Made by a program: the position numbers and the translations under genes. From positions 3,819,001 to 3,883,000 of the forward strand of contig NZ_AP017367.1 in assembly GCF_001548395.1 (NCBI RefSeq): a stretch of 64,000 nucleotides of DNA, written 5' to 3'. Below the pieces are notes generated by a model. The model was not told the origin of the DNA and ran no database searches. It worked only from the letters and a program-made list of their open reading frames with translations. Position 1 is the first letter of the stretch; each line of letters starts with the position of its first letter. Positions 53,553-62,936 of the stretch are shown in pieces. Source of the stretch: Leptolyngbya sp. O-77 (GTDB lineage: Bacteria; Cyanobacteriota; Cyanobacteriia; Elainellales; Elainellaceae).

Positions 53553-55640
53553 ATGTCTGCCGCCACGTTGACTGACCAACCCCTCAGTTTTCCCCTAACC
53601 GCCGTCGTCGGGCAAGAGGCGATTAAGCTTGCCCTGTTGCTCTGCGCCGTTGATCCAGGGCTAGGCGGCGTGGTGATTGCGGGTCGTCGCGGCACGGCAA
53701 AATCCGTTATGGCTCGCGCTATTCATGCGCTGCTGCCCCCGATCGAAGTGATTGAAGGCTCCTGCTGCAATGCCGACCCGCTCCAGCCTGAAGCATGGGA
53801 CGACGATACGCTCAAAAGATACGCTGAGATCAAAGCGGCAGCGGCCTCCGATGGAGACTTTTCTCTGCCAAGGCACGTTATCCCGGCTCCCTTTATTCAA
53901 ATTCCGCTAGGCGTAACGGAAGATCGCCTGATCGGCTCGGTGGATGTGGCTCAGTCCATCAAGGCAGGAGAAACGGTGTTCCAGCCGGGGCTATTGGCGG
54001 AGGCGCACCGGGGTGTGCTGTATGTGGACGAAATTAATCTGCTGGATGACCAGATTGCGAACCTGCTGTTGACGACGCTGACAGAAGGGCGCAACCAGAT
54101 CGAGCGCGAAGGCATTAGCTTTCAGCATCCCTGCACGCCGCTGCTGATCGCCACCTACAATCCTGAAGAGGGCGACCTGCGAAATCACTTGCTCGATCGA
54201 ATTGCGATCGCCCTCTCGGCGGACGAAATCCTGGGTCTAGACCAGCGCGTGCAAGCAGTGGAGCGGGCCACAGACTATTCCCAGTCGCCAGAAGATTTTC
54301 TGAGGCTCTACCGCGAAGAACTGGACAATCTTAAAACCCAGATCATCCTTGCCCGCGAGTGGCTCCAGGATGTCACCATTTCTCGCGCCCAGATTGAGTA
54401 TCTAGTTCAAGAAGCCCTGCGCGGCGGCGTGCAGGGGCACCGGGCAGAACTGTTTGCGGTGCGGGTAGCCAAGGCAAACGCAGCGCTAGAAGGGCGCACC
54501 GAGGTCAGCGCCGACGATCTGCGCGTGGCTGTGAAGCTGGTGATTGTGCCCCGGGCGCTGGATCTCCAGCCACCGCCCGAAGACGAGCCGCCCCCACCGC
54601 CCCCGCCGCCCCCGCCGCCCCAGGATCAGCAGCCATCTGACCAGGATCAGGACGAAGACGAGCAAGAAGACAAAGACGAGGACGACAAAGACCAGTCCCA
54701 AGATCCGCCGGAACTCCCGGAGGAGTTTATCTTTGACCCAGAGGGTGTGCTGCTCGATCCGTCGGTGCTGTATTTTGCTCAGATGGCGAATCGACGCGGC
54801 AAGTCTGGGTCGCGCAGTCTGATTTTCTCGGAAGACCGGGGACGCTATATCAAGCCAATGTTGCCCAAGGGCAAGGTGCGGCGGATTGCCGTGGATGCGA
54901 CGCTGCGCTCGGCTGCGCCCTATCAAAAGGCCCGGCGATCGCGCTACGAACAGTTTTCGGGAACAAATGGGCAGACTCGCAAGCGGGTGTTTGTGGAAGA
55001 GTCGGACATTCGCGCCAAGCGGCTGGCCCGCAAGGCGGGGGCGCTGATTGTGTTTGTGGTCGATGCCTCTGGATCAATGGCGCTGAACCGGATGAACTCT
55101 GCCAAGGGTGCAGTTCTGCGGCTGCTGACGGAGGCTTACCAGAACCGTGACCAGGTGGCGCTGATTCCCTTTCGGGGCGACCAGGCAGAAGTGCTGCTGC
55201 CCCCGACTCGCTCCATCACCTCGGCGCGGCGGCGACTGGAGCGGATGCCCTGCGGGGGTGGCTCTCCCCTGGCGCATGGGCTAACGCAGGCAGTGCGCGT
55301 TGGGGTGAATGCCCGATCGTCAGGGGACATTGGTCAGGTGGTGATTGTGGCCATTACCGACGGACGGGGCAACGTGCCGCTGGCAAAGTCTCTGGGGGAA
55401 CCCATCCTCAGCGAGGAAAAGCCCGATATTAAGGCGGAACTGCTGGACATTGCAACCAAAATTCGGGCGCAAAATATTCAGCTTTTGGTGATTGACACAG
55501 AGAATAAGTTTGTGTCTACGGGTTTTGCTAAGGAGCTAGCGAAACAGGCAGGGGGCAAATACTACCACCTGCCCAAGGCCACCGACCAGGCGATCGCCGC
55601 TGCAACAATGGGCGCATTGCGCGATGCCAAGAACGGCTAG
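53553..55640 (+). CDS. chlD: Magnesium chelatase subunit D
   Basis: 695 residues. An AAA+ domain with a non-canonical P-loop (IAGRRGTAKS) that in ChlD is usually not hydrolytic, a sensor region (YVDEINLLDDQIANLLLTTL), an acidic/proline linker at about 350-395 (runs of Pro, then DQDQDEDEQEDKDEDD), and a C-terminal VWA/integrin domain with MIDAS DASGS. With ChlI and ChlH it inserts Mg into protoporphyrin IX. HemJ, encoded 5 kb away, supplies the substrate. The ATG at 53553 follows pip by 70 bases. Confidence 0.97.
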   Translation: MSAATLTDQPLSFPLTAVVGQEAIKLALLLCAVDPGLGGVVIAGRRGTAKSVMARAIHALLPPIEVIEGSCCNADPLQPEAWDDDTLKRYAEIKAAAASDGDFSLPRHVIPAPFIQIPLGVTEDRLIGSVDVAQSIKAGETVFQPGLLAEAHRGVLYVDEINLLDDQIANLLLTTLTEGRNQIEREGISFQHPCTPLLIATYNPEEGDLRNHLLDRIAIALSADEILGLDQRVQAVERATDYSQSPEDFLRLYREELDNLKTQIILAREWLQDVTISRAQIEYLVQEALRGGVQGHRAELFAVRVAKANAALEGRTEVSADDLRVAVKLVIVPRALDLQPPPEDEPPPPPPPPPPPQDQQPSDQDQDEDEQEDKDEDDKDQSQDPPELPEEFIFDPEGVLLDPSVLYFAQMANRRGKSGSRSLIFSEDRGRYIKPMLPKGKVRRIAVDATLRSAAPYQKARRSRYEQFSGTNGQTRKRVFVEESDIRAKRLARKAGALIVFVVDASGSMALNRMNSAKGAVLRLLTEAYQNRDQVALIPFRGDQAEVLLPPTRSITSARRRLERMPCGGGSPLAHGLTQAVRVGVNARSSGDIGQVVIVAITDGRGNVPLAKSLGEPILSEEKPDIKAELLDIATKIRAQNIQLLVIDTENKFVSTGFAKELAKQAGGKYYHLPKATDQAIAAATMGALRDAKNG

Positions 55641-55709
55641 AGAACCTGAAAGGGGAAGCGGCGAATCACCACCCCCCCTCAAAGTCCGAACCCCAAAGCT
55701 CAATTCGTG

Positions 55710-56666
55710 CTAGCTAGCCAGATACTCGCGAATATCGGCCCGTCGTTTCCGCAGTTTGGTCAAGGCTTCCCGCTCGATCTGGCGCACTCGTTCACGGCTG
55801 ATGTTCAGGCGATCGCCAATTTTAGCCAGCGTGAGCGATCGCCCATCTTCCAGCCCAAACCGCAGCGACAGAACCTCACGCTGTTGCGGTGTCAGCTCCG
55901 CCATCAACTGCTCCAGCTCGGTTCGCAGCGAAGAATTGGCAGCGTAGTCCTCTGGAGATGGCCCCGTGTCTTCCAGCAATTCGCCCAGTTCTGTGTCCTG
56001 GTTGTCGCCCACCCGCAAATCTAGCGAAAGGGGCTGGCGAGCCCGTTCCAGGTATTCACGCACCTGCTTCACCGACATATCTAGCTCCGTCGCCAGTTCT
56101 GAAACGGTGGCTGCTCGGCCAAGTTGCTGGGCAAGCTGTCGCTGCGCCTTCTTAATTTTGTTTAGTTTTTCAGTGATGTGAATTGGCAGGCGAATGGTGC
56201 GACCCTTCTCGGCGATCGCCCGCGTAATTGCCTGCCGAATCCACCAGTAGGCGTAGGTGCTAAAGCGATAGCCTTTGGTCGGGTCAAACTTCTCTACGCC
56301 TCGCTGCATCCCAATTGTGCCCTCCTGAATCAGATCCAGCAGATCCACATTTCGCTTGATGTACTTCTTAGCCACAGACACCACCAGGCGCAAGTTGGCC
56401 TCGACCATGCGGCGCTTGGCATTTTCGCCCTCGGCCACCACCTGCTCTAGCTCATCGACCGACAGGCTGGCCTGGTCTGCCCATTCTTCCAGGCTGGGCG
56501 ATCGCCCAAGCTGCTCCGACAGCGCCGCCTTCACGTCCTGCAACAGGCTCAGCCGCTGAACCTGCTTCCCATACAGAATTTCCTGCTCGTGCGTCAGCAG
56601 AGGAACCCGTCCAATTTCTCGAAGGTAAGTGCGAACCAGATCGGTGGAGGCTTGACTCGTTTTCAT
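55710..56666 (-). CDS. Group 2 sigma-70 factor (SigB/SigD-like)
   Basis: About 318 residues. Region 1.2 (STDLVRTYLREIGRVPLLT), regions 2.1-2.4 (NLRLVVSVAKKYIKRNVDLL, DLIQEGTIGMQRGVEKFDPT, YRFSTYAYWWIRQAITRAIA), region 3 (RLPIHITEKLNKIKKAQRQL) and region 4.2 (LTLAKIGDRLNISRERVRQI) are all intact. Lacking the long region 1.1, it is a non-essential group 2 factor, used in stress or light-dark adaptation. It is convergent with chlD. The ATG at 56666 is chosen over a start ten codons upstream. Confidence 0.93.
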   Translation of the reverse strand: MKTSQASTDLVRTYLREIGRVPLLTHEQEILYGKQVQRLSLLQDVKAALSEQLGRSPSLEEWADQASLSVDELEQVVAEGENAKRRMVEANLRLVVSVAKKYIKRNVDLLDLIQEGTIGMQRGVEKFDPTKGYRFSTYAYWWIRQAITRAIAEKGRTIRLPIHITEKLNKIKKAQRQLAQQLGRAATVSELATELDMSVKQVREYLERARQPLSLDLRVGDNQDTELGELLEDTGPSPEDYAANSSLRTELEQLMAELTPQQREVLSLRFGLEDGRSLTLAKIGDRLNISRERVRQIEREALTKLRKRRADIREYLAS

Positions 56667-57562
56667 GACAAGACACGTGAGGAGTTGGAAAAACACAAAA
56701 CAGGGCAGCTACCGGACAACTACCCAACCGAGAGAAGTCAAAAACGTCAAAGACCAGAGCGCTGAGGGCTGGATACAACTCTATTCAATTGCTATTCAGT
56801 TGCTATTTGATTGCGAACCCTTAGCTACCACTCAATGGCTAAGCTTTGGCTGCTACCCTTTGGCAACAGATGCCGCCTCCCGACCAGAGCGATCGCCTCT
56901 CAGAAAAGCACCTCAGACCCAGCATCGAACCCGAAACCTAATCGCAGACTCATCAGGTGAATAACTTTTGGAAGACACGCCTGGGAAACAATCACACGAA
57001 GCATCTAATACGCTCCGATACTCACCACCCAGAAACCTTTCGCCCAATCTGAATATTAAAAAATGTAACACTTATGAGAGATGCTGTCACGCCCCTAGAT
57101 CAGCGAATTGGGAGCATATCCAGAAACATTAGACCCAACATTACCGAGATTTTCCCGATATGAATGCATCCTGTACAACAAAACCAGTGTGATCAGAGTC
57201 AGCATCGGTCACCTCCGCAAGTAGCTCGTTCGTAATGTTTTTTTAAAAATTCAGCCCAAGTCCTAATCGCTGACAGAATGCGAACTGTAGAAATGCGAAC
57301 TTAGAAATGCGAACTGTAGAAAGCTGGCTCAGACAACTGGATATGCAACGCACACAGCAATCTATCGACTCTGGGTATCATGCTATGCACCTGCGTCAGC
57401 CTCTCCCGCCTGCATAAGCCAATCATTCGGGCAACGCTTCCGACTGAGATACCTCAATCTACAAGACTTGCGTTGATTACTGCCTGTGCCTAAGGGGCCG
57501 GTTTAAACGCTTTCTGCTCTACAGAAAGCAAGAAGTTGGCTGAAGATGTGACTGAAAAATGC
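56667..57562. other. Intergenic region between the two sigma genes
   Basis: About 900 bases with no credible gene. It contains repeats of AATGCGAACTGTAGA (three copies, about 57278-57321) and probably the promoter of the group 2 sigma gene. Confidence 0.5.
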
Positions 57563-57602
57563 AAAAACCCGACACTGCCTAATTCTGAGAAGCAGTATCG
57601 GG
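57563..57602 (-). terminator. Intrinsic terminator of the SigF-like gene
   Basis: On the minus strand CCCGATACTGC ... GCAGTGTCGGG (10 of 11 paired) with a 12-base loop, followed by TTTTT. About 60 bases after the stop codon. Confidence 0.8.
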
Positions 57603-57662
57603 ATCTGGCGAAGCCATGAACTTGAAAGGTAAGCTGAGCAATTCAGCAAGAAACGCTGAACC

Positions 57663-58469
57663 CTAAGCAGAGCGTCCAATCTCTCGCGATGCACTAGCTG
57701 CCTCCGCGCCCAGCATAGACTCTTTCAGGAGTTTCAGTCCTTTCTTAACGCGGCGGGATACAGTAACCGCGCTAATGCCCAAGCGCTCGGCTGTCTCCTT
57801 TTGCGTCAGGTCATAGAGGAAAACGGCTTCTAGAACCTCGCGGGTTCGCTTTTCAAGCTGATACAGGGCTTGTTGAAGCCGGATCTGGTCTTCCTGAGCA
57901 AGCTGGAAACTGCGGTATTGCGAATCGGGCAACATTTCACCCAGCGTTGCGCCTTCCTCTTCTTCACGCATGGGCGCGTCGAGGCTGAGGGGCAGCCGAT
58001 TGCGGTAGGCGAGTTTGATTTCTTGCCACTCGTTGAGCGAAACTTGCAGTGCAGAGGCAAGTTCAGCATCGGTTGGCGGCCGATGAAGCTCTGCCTGGAG
58101 GGTGCGAGTGATGGTTGCAGCTTGGTGCTGAAGCGCCTGCCAGCGGCGAGGAATCCTGACTGAAGACCCCTTATCACGCAGATAGTGCTGAATTTCGCCA
58201 CGAATGTAGGGAATGGCGAAGGAGCTAAAGGCATGGCCTTTGCTCATGTCAAACCGCTCAATGGCGCGGATGAGTCCCAAGCTTCCTACCTGGAGGAGGT
58301 CATCATAGCTTTCGGTGCATTGATTGACCCAGTGATGCGCTTCTTTGCGAACCAGACCAAAATTGAGTTGCACCAATTGATTTCGGATTTCGGCGGTTGG
58401 AGAGGTTTGATAATCTCGCAGGAGTTGTAAACTTTCGGTCTTAAGTTCTGCAGAAATGGGTGTAGACAT
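57663..58469 (-). CDS. sigF: Group 3 sigma factor, SigF type
   Basis: About 268 residues. Region 2 (VQLNFGLVRKEAHHWVNQ, YDDLLQVGSLGLIRAIERFD, HAFSSFAIPYIRGEIQHYLR), region 3 (VRIPRRWQALQHQAATITRT) and region 4 (DLTQKETAERLGISAVTVSR) match the sporulation/flagellar-type sigma family. In Synechocystis SigF controls pilin genes and motility; the prepilin peptidase gene here is a possible target. The ATG at 58469 is preferred to a start 22 codons upstream. A terminator follows the gene. Confidence 0.88.
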   Translation of the reverse strand: MSTPISAELKTESLQLLRDYQTSPTAEIRNQLVQLNFGLVRKEAHHWVNQCTESYDDLLQVGSLGLIRAIERFDMSKGHAFSSFAIPYIRGEIQHYLRDKGSSVRIPRRWQALQHQAATITRTLQAELHRPPTDAELASALQVSLNEWQEIKLAYRNRLPLSLDAPMREEEEGATLGEMLPDSQYRSFQLAQEDQIRLQQALYQLEKRTREVLEAVFLYDLTQKETAERLGISAVTVSRRVKKGLKLLKESMLGAEAASASREIGRSA

Positions 58470-59436
58470 GACGAGATTCAGGTAGATGGGGTTAGCCGAG
58501 AGACCGTAACCTAGATGCATCCCTACGAAAGGCACAAGGGTATCAAACTGAGAAGTTGAAACTCAAGTTACCTGGCTTACTTGACTCAATGGCTGACTTA
58601 AATTCGGCAGGTTAGCAGAGGCTTAAACAGCCGCTTGCAGGTTGTGAACCCAGGCTAGTGAGCGCAGAAACGCTCCTGCTTGTTAACTGGAGCCTATCTG
58701 CTGCTTAGAGCCTGGTTACTACTTGCAAACATTTGGAGCAGCGAATTTAGAGCAGTGAGCTAACGTATGAAGCCAGAGGTTTCAACCGTCCTAAATTTCT
58801 AACAACGAACTCTAATCACTAAAGCCCCAGTAACGTTGCTTGAGTAACGTTGCTTGATAGTAATAAAAATGCCGCTTGACGAGGCCCCAAAAAATTTCTG
58901 AATTCAAGGTATTTGGTTTAGGGCAACGCCTACAACTGCATTTTTACGGAACCTGAAAGAAGCGTCGAAAAACCTGAATCGCCTCATTAGATGAAGATCG
59001 GGAGAGATCCTCTAAAAGTTTGAGATGGCTTGATGAATGAATTAGGAGGAAAGAATCAGACGCGAGTCTGTGGAATTCACTGACGAGTAGTTTACATTTT
59101 AAGATGAAAGCTTGCAATATTATGGAGCAATATCATGAGAAAGCGTTAAGCGCGATCGCCCCTCGGCGGAGCAGTGAACTGGACATCACCTTTAAGACAA
59201 AGAGGGCGATCGCCCTTCAAAAACAGCGTTTAACTGACCCAATACGGAGCCTACAGTTGGTTCTCAGTGAACTTTTTAACCCCTAACTTTGAGGATTACA
59301 TGGTGTGAAAACTGTGATTCTCTCTAGATCCAGACTTTACAAAAGCGTGATTCCAAACTGCACTCTTTAAAGTTTTAGTAAAGTTTAGCTTTATGGAAAC
59401 CTCATAAATTTAGCCCAAAAACTTAGCCCAAACATG
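58470..59436. other. Intergenic region between sigF and psbO
   Basis: About 970 bases without a credible gene; a 60-codon frame at 59104-59286 has two HIP1 octamers and no family resemblance. A 14-bp duplication, GTAACGTTGCTTGA, lies at about 58830-58858. Confidence 0.45.
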
Positions 59437-59471
59437 AAAAGACCCGCCAGCGCCTTGCCAGCAGGTCTTTT
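59437..59471. terminator. Bidirectional terminator next to psbO
   Basis: AAAAGACC and GGTCTTTT arms with inner GC pairs (CGCCAGCGCCTTGCCAGC). T-runs flank both sides, so it can work in either direction. It ends the psbO transcript about 70 bases beyond the stop codon. Confidence 0.85.
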
Positions 59472-59538
59472 CGTTTCAAAATCTAGAGAGGCTAACGGAT
59501 CAAAATCTGTAGCCAGTTATTCTTAAGGATTTTGAGGA

Positions 59539-60369
59539 CTACGCAGCGGGTTCAATCCGAGCGTAGAACAGCCCTTGAATTTGGACATCAAGAGGCTCCT
59601 TACCGCCCATATCAGTATCCGAAGGCTGCTCACTCAGGAAAGTTCCAGCGATTTCACCCGTTGCAGCGTTGATCTTGGCGATCTGAAAGGAGATATTGCC
59701 ACGACCCGTCTTAAACGCTTTCTTGTTTTCGCGCTGAAGCTCGTCACTGTCGGCCTGGGCAGGCAGCGCAACCGCATTATCATAGCCCGCCGTCAGACCG
59801 CGACCTTTGGGATCAAGGAAGTTAGACGTGCGGTAGGAGGGCACCTTAAACTCGCCCTCGAAGTCCGTGGAGGCAGAGATGCTATCCAAGCCAGGCTGAG
59901 TTGTAGCAACCAAGTCCTTGATGGTGAACAGGAAAGGAACTTCCTCTCCACCAGGCAGCAGCACGGTGATGGGCTGGAAATCAAAGCCTTCTTCTTCGAT
60001 GAAGGTAAGGCTACGATCGGGATTGACCTTCAGCGTGCCTCGCACCTGGTCGAGGCTAGAGGTATAGCGGGTCAGCGGTCTGCCAGTCACAAATTCTGCC
60101 TCTTGGCGTTTGTTTGCTGGCTCTGTCTTCACAGCGTAGTTGGTCGGTTCAAGGCAAAGATCGACGATTTTGTAAGTCTCATTGGGGTCGATCGGAATGG
60201 CACCCCGCTTGATGGTGTCAAGGGTGGGGCATTTGTTAGCTAGACCAGTGCCTCGGATTTGCTCATAGGTGAGCGGGCCGCTGGCGGCGGTAGGGGTGCC
60301 ACTGCTACAGGCAGTGAGAAACCCCATACAGAGCGCAATCAGCGCGACAATTAGAGCGCGATACCTCAT
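59539..60369 (-). CDS. psbO: Photosystem II manganese-stabilising protein PsbO
   Basis: About 276 residues. An export signal with a lipobox-like LTAC (MRYRALIVALIALCMGFLTA) precedes LTYEQIRGTGLANKCPTLDT; the disulfide cysteines are in NKCP and DLCLEP. EFVTGRPLTRYTSSLDQVRG, GFDFQPITVLLPGGEEVPFL and the GRGLTAGYDNAVALPA segment are characteristic. It shields the Mn4CaO5 cluster on the lumenal side of photosystem II. The ATG at 60369 has GAGG eight bases upstream. A strong terminator follows the gene. Confidence 0.98.
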   Translation of the reverse strand: MRYRALIVALIALCMGFLTACSSGTPTAASGPLTYEQIRGTGLANKCPTLDTIKRGAIPIDPNETYKIVDLCLEPTNYAVKTEPANKRQEAEFVTGRPLTRYTSSLDQVRGTLKVNPDRSLTFIEEEGFDFQPITVLLPGGEEVPFLFTIKDLVATTQPGLDSISASTDFEGEFKVPSYRTSNFLDPKGRGLTAGYDNAVALPAQADSDELQRENKKAFKTGRGNISFQIAKINAATGEIAGTFLSEQPSDTDMGGKEPLDVQIQGLFYARIEPAA

Positions 60370-60688
60370 GGTCAACCTCGATATCTCAATCTTGATATGG
60401 CTTGGTGGTGGATGAATTCTAGTGGATGAATTCGTAGGTCTGTTGGGTCAAATGCTTGATCGAACAAGATTAGTCGAGCAAATCTAACAGATTGTGTCTG
60501 ATACTCTAATGTTGAATTTTACAAGACCTTGTGCGTTTGTTTGTGGAACAGACCGACTTCATGAGACTTCAGGGCGAGACTTGAGAGTAAACCCTAGCTT
60601 TAGCGCAAATGATCAGGGACGTGAATTGTGTAGAAATGTATAGAAAATTGCACGGAACAAGTGTTTCATCGGTGTTGCATAGTTCTTT
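60370..60688. other. psbO upstream region
   Basis: About 320 bases between divergent genes, AT-rich near 60420-60560. The psbO promoter must be here, but I cannot place it confidently. Confidence 0.45.
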
Positions 60689-60730
60689 AGCAGTTGTTTC
60701 TCAGCAGTTGTTTCTCAGCAGTTGTTTCTC
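60689..60730. repeat. 14-bp tandem repeat, 3 copies
   Basis: Unit AGCAGTTGTTTCTC, perfect in three copies, followed by AGTTATG. It ends 23 bases before the start of the gene at 60754. Confidence 0.9.
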
Positions 60731-60753
60731 AGTTATGTGGAGCGTGGAGCGGC

Positions 60754-61164
60754 ATGAGTGAGCAGGATAATGGAGGCGATCGCCCATCTCATCCAGATCT
60801 GGCAAATTTGGAGCAAGCGCTCCAGCCTCAGGAGACCCTTCAGCGCCATCTAGAGGCGATCGCCCAACAGGTGCAGGAAATCGCCAAAGCGTCTGAAGGC
60901 GATGGCGTTGCGCTGTTGCGGCTATTGCGCCTGCTAGAAAAGCTGCATCAAGAAATCCGCGACACGATGTTTCAAGAAACGCTGCCCAAAAATCGCCATT
61001 CGCTTTATGCCCTACTGCGCGATATGGAGGCGGAAGGTGGCTGGCCCTATATCAGTCGCATGAAGCTGCGATCGCTCTTGCGACACCTGCTAGATGAGCC
61101 GCCCACCGAATCACCCAACCCGCTGAACCCGATCGCCGACCCAGAAGACTTTCCGCGCCGATAG
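60754..61164 (+). CDS. Conserved cyanobacterial hypothetical protein
   Basis: About 136 residues, mostly helical: a coiled-coil-like block (LEQALQPQETLQRHLEAIAQ, VALLRLLRLLEKLHQEIRDT) then NRHSLYALLRDMEAEGGWPY and ISRMKLRSLLRHLLDE. I recall the GGWPYI-R-KL-LL pattern from cyanobacterial proteins upstream of clpP genes but cannot name a family. It ends 118 bases before clpP and may be co-transcribed with it. The ATG at 60754 has GGAGCGGC upstream and is chosen over a TTG-type start at 60694. Confidence 0.6.
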   Translation: MSEQDNGGDRPSHPDLANLEQALQPQETLQRHLEAIAQQVQEIAKASEGDGVALLRLLRLLEKLHQEIRDTMFQETLPKNRHSLYALLRDMEAEGGWPYISRMKLRSLLRHLLDEPPTESPNPLNPIADPEDFPRR

Positions 61165-61282
61165 AGCAAGATCGGCAGGGGCAGGATTTTCTGGGTCTGA
61201 GCGGCCAGCTTTAAACCCTCAGCAACGACTTTCAAAACACGGCTTAAAATGAGTAGAAAGGTTCTACTTGGGAAAAGGCTCC

Positions 61283-61894
61283 ATGATTCCTACCGTTATT
61301 GAACAATCGGGTCGCGGCGAACGCGCCTTTGACATCTATTCGCGTCTGCTGCGGGAGCGCATCATTTTTCTAGGCCAGCCTGTCGATTCTGATGTTGCCA
61401 ACCTGATCGTGGCGCAAATGCTGTTTCTAGAAGCCGAAGATCCCGAAAAGGACATCTACCTCTACATCAACTCTCCGGGCGGCTCTGTCACCGCTGGCAT
61501 GGGCATTTTTGACACGATGAACCATGTGCGCCCGGATGTTTGCACGATTTGCGTCGGGCTAGCCGCTAGCATGGGCGCATTTCTCCTGAGCGCGGGCGCT
61601 AAGGGCAAGCGGATGAGCCTGCCCCACTCGCGGATTATGATTCACCAACCCCTCGGCGGTGCCCAGGGTCAGGCGACGGACATCGAGATTCAGGCAAAAG
61701 AAATCCTCTACCACAAGCAAAATCTCAACCGCTGGCTGGCAAAGCACACCGGGCAGCCCCTAGAGCGGATCGAGCGCGACACCGAGCGCGACTTTTTCAT
61801 GTCTGCCCAAGAAGCGATGGACTACGGCTTGATTGATCAGGTGATCGATAAGCATTCGGTCGGCAGTCGCCCAACAGTGGTCAGCGCTAACTAG
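61283..61894 (+). CDS. clpP: ATP-dependent Clp protease proteolytic subunit
   Basis: 203 residues. Catalytic Ser96 in VGLAASMGAFLLSAG, His121 in PHSRIMIHQPLGG and the Asp near residue 170 (ERDTERDFFM) form the triad. DIYLYINSPGGSVTAGMGIF is the oxyanion-side glycine loop. It forms a barrel with Clp ATPases for protein turnover; cyanobacteria have three clpP and one clpR gene, and which one this is cannot be told here. The start is the ATG at 61283 (MIPTVIEQSGRGERAFDIYS). Confidence 0.97.
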   Translation: MIPTVIEQSGRGERAFDIYSRLLRERIIFLGQPVDSDVANLIVAQMLFLEAEDPEKDIYLYINSPGGSVTAGMGIFDTMNHVRPDVCTICVGLAASMGAFLLSAGAKGKRMSLPHSRIMIHQPLGGAQGQATDIEIQAKEILYHKQNLNRWLAKHTGQPLERIERDTERDFFMSAQEAMDYGLIDQVIDKHSVGSRPTVVSAN

Positions 61895-61895
61895 A

Positions 61896-61934
61896 GCTTT
61901 TGGGGGGCTTTTGGGGGGCTTTTTGGGAGCTTTG
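61896..61934. repeat. G-rich short direct repeats after clpP
   Basis: Three near-copies of GCTTTTGGGGG follow the stop codon within 40 bases. No terminator hairpin is evident. Confidence 0.65.
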
Positions 61935-62083
61935 TTGGGTTTTGCGGAGGCTTTCGGCAGTCCCCCCAGAAGATCGGCGATTTTGGATTGTAGAGTTTGG
62001 ATTTTGGGCGCTGCCAAAAGCTTTCATCCAAAATCGTCAATCTAACTAAGATCCAAAGTCCAAAATCGGCGCAAAACTCAGGT

Positions 62084-62812
62084 TCAGCCCCAATCCTGAT
62101 GCTCTGGCGAAGTAGAGAGCGCAATTCGCTGATGTAGGGCTGCCGCGTTGCGCTCTAGGTCGATTGCAAGGGTGTCGAGTTGGTCTAGCTGAGTTTGATA
62201 GTCGGTGAGTTCGCGTTTGGCGGCAACTTTTCGCTCTAGGGCGGCGCGGGCAGCGGGTTCTTTGCCCTGCTTGAGAGCCAGTTCTGCGACCCGATGCCAG
62301 GTGTCCATATCTTTCTGGGCTACCTGCATTTGTCGCTGGATCTGGTCGCGGGCGATCGCCATATTCCGTCGCGCCTGGTCAAATTGTTGCAACGCCATCG
62401 CAGGATCACTCGCCAGCACTGCATCTTCCATCATGCGGCGAGAACTGCGGGGGTTGAGCATGGCGGCATCGAGTCCAAAGGTTGCAAGCTGTTCGCTGAC
62501 GCTGCGGCCCGTTTTGCACCAGGTCGCAAAGTGTTCGCAATTATTTTCGAGCAAGCTGTACCGCTGTTCGCCCAGGCGACTCTCGGCTCGCTCAATCACG
62601 ATGTCTGGTAAGTAGCAAACGCTGTACTGCTTGACGAATACCCGGTTGCCCCAGGAAAATGCCGAAAACTCTGTTTGGCGAATCGTCGGCGGCTCGGTGG
62701 CTTTGCTGTAGTGGATAACGGTGCCATCGCCGCAGTCAATGCCGTGGTGTTGATATACACCGTCCATACCAGCAAGCGGTCGCATGACGTAGATTTGGTC
62801 GCCTCGTGCCAT
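62084..62812 (-). CDS. LRAT-domain acyltransferase-like protein with PspA-like C-terminal coiled coil
   Basis: 242 residues. Residues about 1-115 match the lecithin-retinol-acyltransferase (NlpC/P60-type) domain: His22/His23 in YQHHGIDCGDG, His34 in TVIHYS and catalytic Cys92 in the NCEHF box (ENNCEHFATWC). Residues about 135-232 form an amphipathic coiled coil (FDQARRNMAIARDQIQRQMQ, DTWHRVAELALKQGKEPAAR, ALERKVAAKRELTDYQTQLD) that resembles the core of PspA/Vipp1, including W-x-RA-LAL-KG-E--AR-AL-RK. LRAT enzymes act on lipids or membranes as thiol acyltransferases or phospholipases. I infer a membrane-associated enzyme. Start ATG at 62812. Confidence 0.8.
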   Translation of the reverse strand: MARGDQIYVMRPLAGMDGVYQHHGIDCGDGTVIHYSKATEPPTIRQTEFSAFSWGNRVFVKQYSVCYLPDIVIERAESRLGEQRYSLLENNCEHFATWCKTGRSVSEQLATFGLDAAMLNPRSSRRMMEDAVLASDPAMALQQFDQARRNMAIARDQIQRQMQVAQKDMDTWHRVAELALKQGKEPAARAALERKVAAKRELTDYQTQLDQLDTLAIDLERNAAALHQRIALSTSPEHQDWG

Positions 62813-62814
62813 GT

Positions 62815-62935
62815 TGGGAGTTAGGGATTAGGGGTCAGGGGTCAGGGGTTAGGGGTTAAGGGTTAACAAGAGAAGGCTAGCTTTAAAGACCTGATCCCTG
62901 ACACCCGATCCCTAGTCCCCGACTCCTGACCCCTC
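62815..62935. repeat. Heptad-like G-rich repeat with facing C-rich counterpart
   Basis: 62815-62866 is built from GGGGTTA/GGGGTCA units; 62888-62935 contains the complementary type (ATCCCTGACACCC..., CCCCGACTCCTGACCCC). The two halves could pair into a long hairpin. It lies between the M50 and LRAT genes. Confidence 0.75.
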
Positions 62936-62936
62936 A

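Noticed and set aside
57503..57694. Leftward 63-codon frame over the sigF terminator
   Set aside because: It spans the terminator hairpin and overlaps the end of sigF; not credible.
59104..59286. 60-codon rightward frame
   Set aside because: Contains two HIP1 octamers that keep the frame open; no conserved features.
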